From positions 1 through 50,280 of the forward strand of contig CAYNRA010000011.1 in the NCBI GenBank assembly GCA_964399465.1: a DNA stretch of 50,280 nucleotides, in the 5' to 3' direction. The first letter of the stretch is position 1, and each line of letters begins with the position of its first letter. Below the pieces are notes generated by a model, which ran no database searches, was not told the origin of the DNA, and was given only the letters and a program-made list of their open reading frames with translations. The position numbers were made by a program, and so were the translations under genes. Below, one piece after another: positions 25,902 to 33,704 of the stretch. Source of the stretch: CAYNRA01 sp964399465 (GTDB lineage: Bacteria; Bacteroidota; Bacteroidia; Cytophagales; Spirosomataceae).

Positions 25902-27109
25902 CGGTCAACTTCGCCCATCACAAGGTCTAGACTCCCTACAATCGCTACTAAATCCGCAATCATTACCCCACGAGAAATCTCTGGCAATACAGACAAATTA
26001 CTGAAAGAACATGCCCGTGCCTTTACACGTACAGGCACATCTGACTTTCCGTCTGTTCTAAAAAAGAAGCCTAACTCCCCTTTTGGATTCTCAGCTCGAA
26101 CATAAAAATCCATTTTTGCCGGTCTAATTTTCTTAGGAACAACCGCCTGAGGGTCAAATAAACGTGTTCTTTGGTATTCCTTTTGTAGTTTTTCGAGACA
26201 CTGTTCAATTATTTTAACAGATTCCCAGCACTCCAATACACGCACGTGGTTTCTGTCCCAACAATCCCCTATTTTTCCCATCAAACCTTGCCCGACAGGT
26301 ATATCAAAATCCAGCTCAGGATAGACAGAATACGCATCTACTCTGCGTAAATCCCATTTTAAACCAGAACCACGAAGCACAGGGCCACTGCATCCATAAT
26401 TTATTGCTAGTGGTAAATCAAGGACACCTACATTGGCTGTTCTTTGAATAAATATATGATTATCAATGATAATTTGCTGTAGTTCAACCAAATTCGGTTT
26501 TAATGTTTTTATAAATTCCGTGCAACGTTCCTCAAAACCAACGGGTAAATCATAGAAAAGTCCGCCAATCCAGATATAATTATAGAGCATTCGAGCACCA
26601 GAAACCCATTCGAGCAAACGTTGAATGTTCTCACGTTCACGGAAAAGCCATAAAAAGGGAGTTTGTGCACCAATATCCAGTGCATACGTTCCAATTGCTA
26701 CAAAATGAGAAGCAAGGCGATTCAGTTCAGCTACCAAAACACGAATATACTCCACCCGCTTCGGAATTTGCTCCGTGATTCCGAGCATTTGCTCTACCCC
26801 CATTGCATACGCATGTTCGGAGTTCATCGCTGCTAAATAATCCATCCGATCTACAAAAGGAATAATCTGGTTGAAAGGAAGGTTTTCTGCATGTTTTTCA
26901 AAACAGCGATGCAGATACCCAATATGCGGAACCACATCTACCAAAATTTCACCATCTGTAACGACTTCCAATCGTAAAACGCCATGCGTGGACGGATGCT
27001 GAGGGCCAATATTTAATATCATTTCTTCAGACTTCAAATCCTCCAACTTATATTTCGCTGGTTCTGAAGCCGTTAGATAATCTTTTTGAATATTTCTACT
27101 TAATGACAT
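25898..27109 (-). CDS. nuoD: NADH-quinone oxidoreductase subunit D
   Basis: The 403-residue complex I subunit, related to NiFe-hydrogenase large subunits, lines the quinone cavity. It shows MILNIGPQHPSTHGVLRL near the N-terminus, HIGYLHRCFEKHAE, and NYGCSGPVLRGSGLKWDLRR, and ends in VMGEVDR, all conserved. It stands alone: no nuoC, nuoE or nuoB is adjacent, and nuoAB lie 9 kb away at 16300-17306. A -7-like box at 27154 supports an independent transcript. Confidence 0.96.
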   Translation of the reverse strand: MSLSRNIQKDYLTASEPAKYKLEDLKSEEMILNIGPQHPSTHGVLRLEVVTDGEILVDVVPHIGYLHRCFEKHAENLPFNQIIPFVDRMDYLAAMNSEHAYAMGVEQMLGITEQIPKRVEYIRVLVAELNRLASHFVAIGTYALDIGAQTPFLWLFRERENIQRLLEWVSGARMLYNYIWIGGLFYDLPVGFEERCTEFIKTLKPNLVELQQIIIDNHIFIQRTANVGVLDLPLAINYGCSGPVLRGSGLKWDLRRVDAYSVYPELDFDIPVGQGLMGKIGDCWDRNHVRVLECWESVKIIEQCLEKLQKEYQRTRLFDPQAVVPKKIRPAKMDFYVRAENPKGELGFFFRTDGKSDVPVRVKARACSFSNLSVLPEISRGVMIADLVAIVGSLDLVMGEVDR

Positions 27110-27153
27110 AGCGTGTGAATTTGATAACTCGGTAAAACCAGTGTATGAATGCC

Positions 27154-27161
27154 CAAAATTA
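27154..27161 (-). promoter_or_regulatory. Candidate -7 box for nuoD
   Basis: On the minus strand this reads TAATTTTG, a match to TAnnTTTG, 45 bases before the nuoD start. The -33 element is not clear. Confidence 0.35.
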
Positions 27162-27193
27162 AGAAACTATGTGTACTAAAAAGTAGTTCTACT

Positions 27194-27201
27194 TAACTTT
27201 G
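27194..27201 (+). promoter_or_regulatory. Candidate -7 box for the 27223 gene
   Basis: TAACTTTG matches TAnnTTTG and lies 21 bases before the ATG at 27223. No clear -33 TTG is present. Together with the box at 27154 it makes a compact divergent promoter. Confidence 0.4.
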
Positions 27202-27222
27202 TTACCTCATAATTGACAATCT

Positions 27223-27792
27223 ATGCATACGATCGAACCTTTTTATCGATGGAAAAAATACTATCAAGCGGAAAAAGACCCTGCTTCTCCATTCTATGGA
27301 AATTCGTATTCGAACCAGTACGAAGATACCATCTATGGCTATTTCATTGATCCTCAATGGGATTACATCGGTTCTGAGACGTTGTATTGTAAATTACTTT
27401 TTTCAGATTATTCGTCAAAAACGTGTATCATCGAGCTTTTTGGTGAATGGAATGATGCTTTACACAACGATTCCATGCACCTAAAAAGAACTTTGATTGA
27501 CCCACTTTTACAAGCAGGAATTACAAAATTTATTTTACTTGCAGACAATCTACTTCAATTTCATGGAGGAGAAACGGATTATTACGAAGAATGGCTAGAA
27601 GAAGTCGAAGATGGATGGATTGCCGCTTTGAATGTCCGTCCGTTTATTTTGGCTGAATTTGAAAGATACAAAATTGATTATTACGTCAATTGTGGAGGTA
27701 CATTAACACTTTCGAACTGGCGAACGCATCCTCCTTTCAAAGTAGCGGAATTGGTCGATTTATTGCTTATACGGCGATTAGGAAGCGGTTAA
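27223..27792 (+). CDS. Hypothetical cytoplasmic protein rich in aromatic residues
   Basis: The 189-residue protein has no signal peptide or membrane segment. It is rich in Tyr, Trp and acidic residues (EPFYRWKKYYQAEKDPASPFYG, ETDYYEEWLEEVEDGW), with alternating strand/helix stretches (KTCIIELFGEWND, GITKFILLADNL). The fold may be alpha/beta, but I recognise no family. It has its own promoter-like box. Its stop overlaps the convergent TPM gene in TTAA. Codon use looks like its neighbours, so it is probably a resident gene. Confidence 0.6.
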   Translation: MHTIEPFYRWKKYYQAEKDPASPFYGNSYSNQYEDTIYGYFIDPQWDYIGSETLYCKLLFSDYSSKTCIIELFGEWNDALHNDSMHLKRTLIDPLLQAGITKFILLADNLLQFHGGETDYYEEWLEEVEDGWIAALNVRPFILAEFERYKIDYYVNCGGTLTLSNWRTHPPFKVAELVDLLLIRRLGSG

Positions 27793-28532
27793 TAGTCGCC
27801 TCCAGCACCACCTCCACCAAAATCACCTCCTCCGAAACCGCCAAAATCGCTATCACTACTGCTACTTCCTCCGCCCCAACTACCAGAAGATGGCCCCCAG
27901 TTTGTATAGGTTGTGTAAGGCATACCGCCAGATAAACCACCGCCTCTGTTTCTTTTGTTCAAAATACTGATGACGATAAAAATAAGAAGGATGATTAGAA
28001 AAGGTATCCATATTGCATCTTCTTCCGTATCTTCCTCTGCTTTGTATTCCCCTTTCAAATAATTAATAATCGAGTCAACACCCTTATTAATCCCATCATA
28101 AAACCGGCCTTCTTTGAACGCTGGAATGATGTCGTTGTTGATGATCCGCTTGGCATACGCGTCAGGTAATGCCCCTTCTAAGCCATATCCCGTTGCGATA
28201 TACACCTTTTTTTCACCTGTTGACCAAAGTAAAATCAACCCGTTATTTTTACCTTTCTGACCAACGCCCCACGCACGACCGAGCTCAACAGCAAAGGTAT
28301 TCATGTCATAATCACCAATCGTGGGGACAATAACGACAGTTAATTGAGTAGACGTGGTATCATTATACACGCGTAATTTTTGCTCCAGTTGATTTACCTC
28401 TTCTTTGGAGAACGCAGAGGCGAAATCATTCACTAAACGCGGAGGATTGGGTTTTTCGGGAATGGTTTGTCCAAAACCAAAAAACGACAAAAACAAAAAG
28501 GTCGAAAGAAGAATAAAATGACGTGTAAACAT
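27789..28532 (-). CDS. TPM domain membrane protein with Gly/Ser-rich tail
   Basis: From ATG 28532 (MFTRHFILLSTFLFLSFFGFGQ, a signal peptide) the protein has 247 residues. The TPM domain (NDFASAFSKEEVNQLEQKL, then VVIVPTIGDYDMNTFAVELGRAWGVG, then KKVYIATGYGLEGALPD) is followed by one transmembrane helix (WIPFLIILLIFIVISIL) and a tail of GGG/SSSS/FGG repeats. Such proteins (YgcG type) are anchored in the membrane with the TPM domain outside; some TPM domains show phosphatase activity. An in-frame ATG at 28595 would overlap the upstream gene and spoil the signal peptide. It forms a cluster with a second TPM gene and lemA. Confidence 0.8.
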   Translation of the reverse strand: MFTRHFILLSTFLFLSFFGFGQTIPEKPNPPRLVNDFASAFSKEEVNQLEQKLRVYNDTTSTQLTVVIVPTIGDYDMNTFAVELGRAWGVGQKGKNNGLILLWSTGEKKVYIATGYGLEGALPDAYAKRIINNDIIPAFKEGRFYDGINKGVDSIINYLKGEYKAEEDTEEDAIWIPFLIILLIFIVISILNKRNRGGGLSGGMPYTTYTNWGPSSGSWGGGSSSSDSDFGGFGGGDFGGGGAGGDY

Positions 28533-28545
28533 AGAGTTAGATAGA

Positions 28546-28965
28546 TTAACCAATTGAAATATCGTCAGAAATTTCATTGACATCGTTTGAATCATACGGA
28601 AAATAGGTCTTCAGTTGTTGTCCCGCCTCTGTCACTGCGGCAGCAATTCCTTCCACAAATTGATCTTTTTTGAAAAAAGAGCGCATGGTTTCTTTTGTTG
28701 AATCCCAAAAATTGGAAGGCACAACTTGGTTGATACCGGAGTCGCCGAGGATAGCAAATTTACGACTTTGGTACGCCCAATAAATCAAAACCGCATTTTT
28801 CTGTTCGGTTTTTTGTAGTCCTAGATGCTCAAAAACTACTTTCGCACGTTCCATTGGGTCTATTTCACAGGTAGCTTCTATATGAACCTTGATTTCCCCG
28901 GATGTATTTAGTTCTGCATTTTGAATGGACTCTACGAGAATTTTTTCTTGTGATTTCGTTAGCAT
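28546..28965 (-). CDS. Soluble TPM domain protein
   Basis: The 139-residue protein lacks a signal peptide and is almost all TPM domain: LTKSQEKILVESIQNAELNTSGEIKVHIE, then NAVLIYWAYQSRKFAILGDSGINQVVP, and FWDSTKETMRSFFKKDQFVEGI. It probably works with the membrane TPM protein 13 bases downstream and with LemA upstream. Its ATG comes 3 bases after the U-tract of a terminator hairpin, so its ribosome-binding region overlaps that structure. Confidence 0.8.
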   Translation of the reverse strand: MLTKSQEKILVESIQNAELNTSGEIKVHIEATCEIDPMERAKVVFEHLGLQKTEQKNAVLIYWAYQSRKFAILGDSGINQVVPSNFWDSTKETMRSFFKKDQFVEGIAAAVTEAGQQLKTYFPYDSNDVNEISDDISIG

Positions 28966-28968
28966 ATC

Positions 28969-29002
28969 AAAAAAAATAGCCCGACGTTTCCGTCGAGCTA
29001 TT
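28969..29002 (-). terminator. Intrinsic terminator between lemA and TPM gene
   Basis: On the minus strand AATAGCTCGACG pairs with CGTCGGGCTATT around a GAAA tetraloop and runs into eight Ts. The one imperfect pair is a T-G wobble on this strand only, so the structure is built for minus-strand RNA. It lies between the lemA stop (29013) and the TPM start (28965). Confidence 0.78.
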
Positions 29003-29012
29003 CGTTTACTGA

Positions 29013-29594
29013 TTAAAAACTGACAGTTGGTGCATTCTGTGCGGATGCTGCGGCCTCAAAGTATCCTTTCGGTGCAAATCCAAAAATACCTGCAAAAAGA
29101 CTTGCCGGGAAAACGCGAACGGCTTGGTTGTAATCTTTTACAACCGTATTGAAATCATTTCTCGCGACGGTAATGCGGTTTTCTGTTCCTTCCAATTGTG
29201 CTTGCAACTCCAAAAAGTTTTGGTTTGCTTTTAATTCTGGGTATTTTTCGACGGTAACGAGCAATCTACTCAAAGCACCACTTAGTTGGTCTTGTGCAGC
29301 TTGAAACTTTTGAATGTTCTCAGGCGTCAAATCTGCTGCATTCAAATTCATAGATGTTGCACTTGCTCTTGCCTGAACAACTTGTGTTAGCGTTTCTTTT
29401 TCAAAGTTGGCAGCGCCCTTCACGGTATTCACCAAGTTCGGGATTAAATCTGCACGGCGTTGGTATTGTGTTTGAACAAGTGACCATTTTTCATTCACTG
29501 TTTCATCTTTTCCAACAAGCCCATTGTAGGTGCTACAACCATACATGGTAAAAAGTAGGATAATACCTACAATAATAATCGTTCCTTTCTTCAT
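29013..29594 (-). CDS. LemA family protein
   Basis: The 193-residue protein has an N-terminal membrane anchor that may be a lipoprotein signal (IIIVGIILLFTMYGCSTYNGLV, Cys20). The LemA signature follows: TVNEKWSLVQTQYQRRADLIPNLVNTVKG, FEKETLTQVVQARA, and the long helical bundle ending in NDFNTVVKDYNQAVRVFPASLFAGIFGF. The exact role of LemA proteins is unknown; next to TPM genes it is a recurrent pair thought to act at the envelope. A strong terminator follows it directly. Confidence 0.9.
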   Translation of the reverse strand: MKKGTIIIVGIILLFTMYGCSTYNGLVGKDETVNEKWSLVQTQYQRRADLIPNLVNTVKGAANFEKETLTQVVQARASATSMNLNAADLTPENIQKFQAAQDQLSGALSRLLVTVEKYPELKANQNFLELQAQLEGTENRITVARNDFNTVVKDYNQAVRVFPASLFAGIFGFAPKGYFEAAASAQNAPTVSF

Positions 29595-29643
29595 TGCTTT
29601 ACAAATGTTAGTTCAATTCGTCTTAATCACTAAGATTGACTTT

Positions 29644-29651
29644 CAAATATA
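29644..29651 (-). promoter_or_regulatory. Candidate -7 box for lemA-TPM cluster
   Basis: Minus strand TATATTTG matches TAnnTTTG, 50 bases before the lemA start. It sits just beyond the U-tract of the cry-DASH terminator. No good -33 element is seen. Confidence 0.35.
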
Positions 29652-29654
29652 CAA

Positions 29655-29697
29655 TAAAAAAACAATGCTGACCTATCCTTTGGATGAATGTCAGCAT
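29655..29697 (-). terminator. Intrinsic terminator after cry-DASH gene
   Basis: ATGCTGAC (29665-29672) and GTCAGCAT (29690-29697) pair, with an inner ATCC/GGAT stem around a three-base loop. On the minus strand the hairpin is followed by a run of seven Ts. It lies 32 bases after the photolyase stop. Confidence 0.7.
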
Positions 29698-29728
29698 CGT
29701 TGGTTGAACGTATTTTTTTTAGGATAGC

Positions 29729-31149
29729 TTATCTTGGAGGTAAAACTCTGACAAGGGGTCTAGGGTAATTTTTACCTATTTCTACCCCTGCTGCCTTCAA
29801 GTCGCTTTCGTGCGCCAAATACGGCGTATGTATCATGGAATCGTTCATTTTTTGTAGTTCAGGAATCCAATGTTTGACGTATTTACCTTTGCTGTCATAC
29901 ATTTTGCCTTGTTTGACGACGTTGAAATACCGGTTTTCACGGGGGTCATTGCCAATACCTGCCACATAATTCCAGTTTGCCCAATTGCTACAAACATCGT
30001 AATCGAGTAATTGACTTTCAAAATAACGTGCACCCCAACGCCAATCGATTTCAAGGTCATGAGCTAAGAAACTAGCCACATTTTGACGTCCTCGGTTCGA
30101 CATAAATCCGGTTTGTTTCAGTTCTTTCATGTTTGCATCAATGAAAGGAACACCCGTTTCGCCATTTACCCATTTGGTAAATTTGCTAATATCTTGTTTC
30201 CAGGTCTTGGATACATCTAATTTGATACCTTGAATTTTGAACATTCTCGAACCGTATTTGAGCGAAACAAATATGAAGTAATCGCGCCAAAGTAATTCAA
30301 AAATGAGCCAATAAGTCGAATCATTTGCACCATGTTTGGCTTCAAATTGGCGAATTTCTTCATATATTTTTCTAGGAGATAGACATCCCAATGCCAACCA
30401 AGGAGAGAATTTGGAGGAATAGTCTCCGCCGAGTAATCCGTTTCTTGTTTCTTTGTAAGTCTTGAGTAATTGGGTATCCCAGAGATAATAGCGTAGGCGT
30501 TTTAGCCCTTCCTCTTCACCACCTTTGAAATCCAGAACACCACGTGTATCTTTTTGAATGGGTGCATAACCTAGACTTTCGAGTGACGGAATTTCCCCCA
30601 TATCGAGGTCCGCAGGAAAATCACCGATAGACGAAGGTGCGGGGAAAGTAGCTCTAATTTTTGCGCCGCGTTCCATTCTTTTACGAAACTCGGTAAAAAT
30701 ATCAGGCAAAAAGTGAATTTGAAAAGGTAAGTCAAGCGCATGATACAAAGAGCGNNNNNNNNNNGGTCAATGTCGATATTCAATGGTTTGAGCGCTTGAG
30801 ACAACGCCGTTTCGACATCTGTCTCTTCTTCTGTCACTTCTTTGGAGGCCACTACATGCGATGCACCGAGTGAGTCTGCCAATTGTGGGAGAATTTCTTC
30901 TGGGCGACCTACCCGAACTAATAAATTTGAATTGATTTGCAGAAGTTGTTGGCGCAAATTCTGGACAGATTCCAAAATAAACTGCATTCTAAATGCACCC
31001 ACTTTCGGGAAACCTTGGGAGAAATCCTTGAGCCATCTTTCATCAATAATGTAAACGGGAGTTACATTTCCTCGTTTATACGCTCTTAAAAGTGCCTCAT
31101 TGTCGTGTAAGCGGAGGTCATTACGAAACCAAAAAACAGTAGAAGACAT
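29729..31149 (-). CDS. Cryptochrome-DASH/photolyase, interrupted by assembly gap
   Basis: The N-terminal part (31149 to the gap) starts STVFWFRNDLRLHDNEAL and forms the antenna-type alpha/beta domain (VTPVYIIDERW, LASKEVTEEETDVE region). After ten Ns the frame changes and continues SLYHALDLPFQIHFLPDIFTEF, then the FAD-binding helical domain with LALGCLSPRKIYEEI, MSNRGRQNVASFLAHDLEIDWRWGARYFE, and the DASH-type GIGNDPRENRYFNVVKQGKMYD. It should bind FAD and repair or sense UV damage using light; DASH types favour single-stranded CPD lesions. Total length near 475 residues is normal, so the break is almost surely the gap, not decay. DUF547 lies 41 bases upstream in the same direction. Confidence 0.88.
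30755..30764. other. Assembly gap of 10 Ns inside cry-DASH gene
   Basis: Ten Ns between NIDID and SLYHALDLPF. The frames on both sides differ, so the true gap is not ten bases. Family members carry a short WG-containing segment here. Confidence 0.95.
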
Positions 31150-31190
31150 ACAAAAGGTGATTAGATAAACGTAAAAGTTGTGTTATTTTT

Positions 31191-31946
31191 TTAGAAAGAG
31201 CCATTCAAGTCCCAAATATAATCCATATATGAAATAGAACCATTTTTTTGCAACTTCACGCGTGAATATTGATTAATCCAGTCGATGACAGGTTTAGTTT
31301 TTTTGAAATCCCCTCCATACCACGTAAATAACTTAGAGATAGTTGCGCCGTTAGCTGTCACTTTATTTTTGGTTGGATCATTTAAAAACCGAACCCCTTG
31401 ATCGTCGAGTTGAGCATTCAATTTTGCAGCAATAAACGCCTCATTGCGTAGCGGTGGACAAGAAACAGCCGCACAAACCAAGGCAAAATGAATCCGTGCA
31501 TCTTCAAATTGTTTGCGGATAATCCCATGTTCAATTTCATTCAAGTCCATGGATTTACCACCAATTTTAATGAATTTAATGTCCCAAGGCGTATTCACAA
31601 AGGGTATTTTGATGGAGCTTCCGATGTCTTTGATACTTTTAATATTGTCTTTTTGGTAATTCAAAATCAATTTGACGGTAAAAGCATTGTACGCATTGAT
31701 CCAAAAGGCGAGTTTTTCCTCTTTTGACCAATCCGCTTTGGGAGGATTGGCAGAAAGAAGTGCCAAGTAGCTATCCAAGGTTTTTTCATCTTTGTTGAAC
31801 CCGCCGTAATTGACACGACCAGTAGCGGAAACGTATTTTTTGGTTAGTCCATCCCAAATAGCGTGCGAGATTTGCGCTTGCGAAACAAACGAAATAAAAA
31901 GAAAAAAGACAAGAAAACGAGTTGTGCGCTTATTCATTAAAGACAT
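31191..31946 (-). CDS. Secreted DUF547 protein
   Basis: The 251-residue protein has a signal peptide (TTRFLVFFLFISFVSQAQ) and the DUF547 core: KLAFWINAYNAFTVKLILNY, then FVNTPWDIKFIKIGGKSMDLNEIEHGIIR, and IHFALVCAAVSCPPLRNEAF with the conserved Cys pair. The family is common in Bacteroidota and proteobacteria and has no known biochemical role. The cry-DASH gene starts 41 bases downstream in the same direction, a pairing that may be a light-response operon (inference). ATG 31937 (MNKRTTRF) is an equally good start. Confidence 0.85.
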   Translation of the reverse strand: MSLMNKRTTRFLVFFLFISFVSQAQISHAIWDGLTKKYVSATGRVNYGGFNKDEKTLDSYLALLSANPPKADWSKEEKLAFWINAYNAFTVKLILNYQKDNIKSIKDIGSSIKIPFVNTPWDIKFIKIGGKSMDLNEIEHGIIRKQFEDARIHFALVCAAVSCPPLRNEAFIAAKLNAQLDDQGVRFLNDPTKNKVTANGATISKLFTWYGGDFKKTKPVIDWINQYSRVKLQKNGSISYMDYIWDLNGSF

Positions 31947-32371
31947 AAATTAATTGGTAAGTAAACGAATTCCATCCGTGATGGTTTGAAATATACGTAA
32001 TTCCGTCACCTTTAAGTTTGAAAAAGCTAGGTATTTTATAATCTACTTGGCAAAAAAACATGCGTTATACGAAGATTATTGTGTATAAAAGCACTCAAAT
32101 TGCGCACACTGATTTGGTAATTCAATGCTAGTCACACCAAATCCTTGTCGTTATCCCGATATGGATTCCTCCGGTATATTTCACGAAATTAGGGTCAAAT
32201 CACCCCATCAACATTTACTATATACTCCTCTAATTTCTTCACGTAATAAAAGGTTACTCTTGCAAAGTGATGCGAAAATTGTCGCCCAAAAAAATTCAGA
32301 CTGTAAACGTAACATAGTTATGGACATCGCCAAACACAAGATACCTCCGAGTACAAAACTATATTTTCATA
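31947..32371. other. Intergenic region without clear gene
   Basis: The 425 bases separate the DUF547 gene from the PepSY gene. A 100-codon plus-strand frame at 32125-32427 runs into the PepSY gene and has no protein-like features. A TATATTTC on the minus strand near 32010 may be a weak promoter for DUF547. Confidence 0.4.
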
Positions 32372-33106
32372 TTATTTTGACTTTTTTTGACTTACGAAAA
32401 ATAGAATACCTCCTGATGCAATGGTAAGTAACCCGAAAATTGAAAACGCTCTGAGTAGCCAATTCGAAATATTATCTCGACTTTGATAATCCATTGTATG
32501 CAACATCCACAGGAAATCGAAAATTCTCCATTTATTGTTTCTGAACTTTTGTACTGTACCTAGTTCCGTACTTACATAGACTGTTGTATTTGATGGATGC
32601 TCAAAAGTAACGGCATAAGCAGGCAGTGGACTTTCGCGATACTCATGATGTCCATTTACTGTTGTTACATATTCCACTTGCTTAATATTTACATCATCTG
32701 AAAAATTCAGTTGGGCAACTTCAATAGCTTCCGATTTGTTCAATGGTTTTCTTAATTCACCCGTGATGGCATTAGCCAATTGAATTTTTTTCCCACGGTC
32801 ATGTTCTTTTGAAAAGTGAATTTGGTAAGTGGGAATTCCCAAAATTTGAACAAGTCGGGTATCAAAAATATAATTTACCGTGTCTTTTTGTTTTAGTTTT
32901 TGCAGAATTTCATCAATATTGGTCAATTTGACATCCCCTTCGATGGGATGAATATGGGCTTTTTGGTGGTCGCCATGCACTTCATCCATATCTGACCAAC
33001 TGAAATATAGACCTCCCACAGTCCAAAATAAGAATTGAACTCCCAGAATGACTCCTAGCCAACGATGCGACTTTCGAATTTTACGATGAAACTCTGCTTT
33101 TTTCAT
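32372..33106 (-). CDS. PepSY domain membrane protein
   Basis: The 244-residue protein has an N-terminal basic stretch and helix (RKSHRWLGVILGVQFLFWTVGGLYFSW) and a periplasmic region with PepSY-like pieces (NKSEAIEVAQLNF, PLPAYAVTFEHPSNTTVYVSTELGTV). A C-terminal helix pair follows (WRIFDFLWMLHTMDY, then LLRAFSIFGLLTIASGGILFF). This is the PepSY-associated TM layout. Members are linked to iron or copper handling and to flavin-type reductases. His-rich pieces (HGDHQKAHIHP) fit a metal link. The neighbouring DUF3347 protein suggests copper; that is inference. Confidence 0.75.
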   Translation of the reverse strand: MKKAEFHRKIRKSHRWLGVILGVQFLFWTVGGLYFSWSDMDEVHGDHQKAHIHPIEGDVKLTNIDEILQKLKQKDTVNYIFDTRLVQILGIPTYQIHFSKEHDRGKKIQLANAITGELRKPLNKSEAIEVAQLNFSDDVNIKQVEYVTTVNGHHEYRESPLPAYAVTFEHPSNTTVYVSTELGTVQKFRNNKWRIFDFLWMLHTMDYQSRDNISNWLLRAFSIFGLLTIASGGILFFVSQKKSK

Positions 33107-33655
33107 TTTTTATCCTACTTTAATTTTTAAGTTTTATCATTTCCCCAATTTTAAAACTTTTCCCAATGAAATGCTCTTTCTCGAAAAATGTAAAAAATAC
33201 TGAAATGTTGATTTGATTAATTTGAAATATATTCGATTTGTGCCATTGTATGGACATAGTTACCTGTATCTGCGCCCATTATTTTTAAAGAATAGACAAG
33301 CAAAAAAAGGTATAAGTCCTGTTTTTAAACTGAAAAATTATTCTAAAAGACTGTTCTTTTGTATTCAAAATCTTCGATTTTTTTGAATCAATGTGTAAAG
33401 AAGCTCATTTTGTAGCAAAGACGTTGCAACCTCAAGATTCCGAGTTAGTTCAACTTATCTGCGCAAAACGCCTGAATCACTGTTTCGTTCCTTGTCGATT
33501 TTCAGACACAGTCTTCACACTCTACTCCTTCTAAGGATATATCGAAATGTGCTTTTGTTGATATCTATTTGTCTGATAGGTTAAATAATAAAGATAAAGA
33601 GAGCTAAAAAAACCTGATTAGCTACATATTATTCCCCGAAAAATAGTATCGGAAA
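33107..33655. other. Intergenic region without clear gene
   Basis: About 550 bases with no recognised gene. A 47-codon frame at 33391-33534 starts with ATG but looks like chance. Low coding density here fits the start of a looser accessory region. Confidence 0.45.
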
Positions 33656-33694
33656 GTCAAAAGAGTTCGGTACTATATCTCGAACCCTTTTGAC
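33656..33694 (-). terminator. Hairpin terminator after DUF2911-DUF3347 gene
   Basis: On the minus strand GTCAAAAGGGTTCG pairs with CGAACTCTTTTGAC across an 11-base loop. The one non-Watson-Crick pair is G-U on this strand but A-C on the other, so selection seems to act on the minus-strand RNA. The T-run after it is short (TTT). Confidence 0.55.
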
Positions 33695-33704
33695 AAAATT
33701 TTAC

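Noticed and set aside
32125..32427. 100-codon plus-strand frame
   Set aside because: It overlaps the end of the PepSY gene and has no protein-like pattern or promoter.
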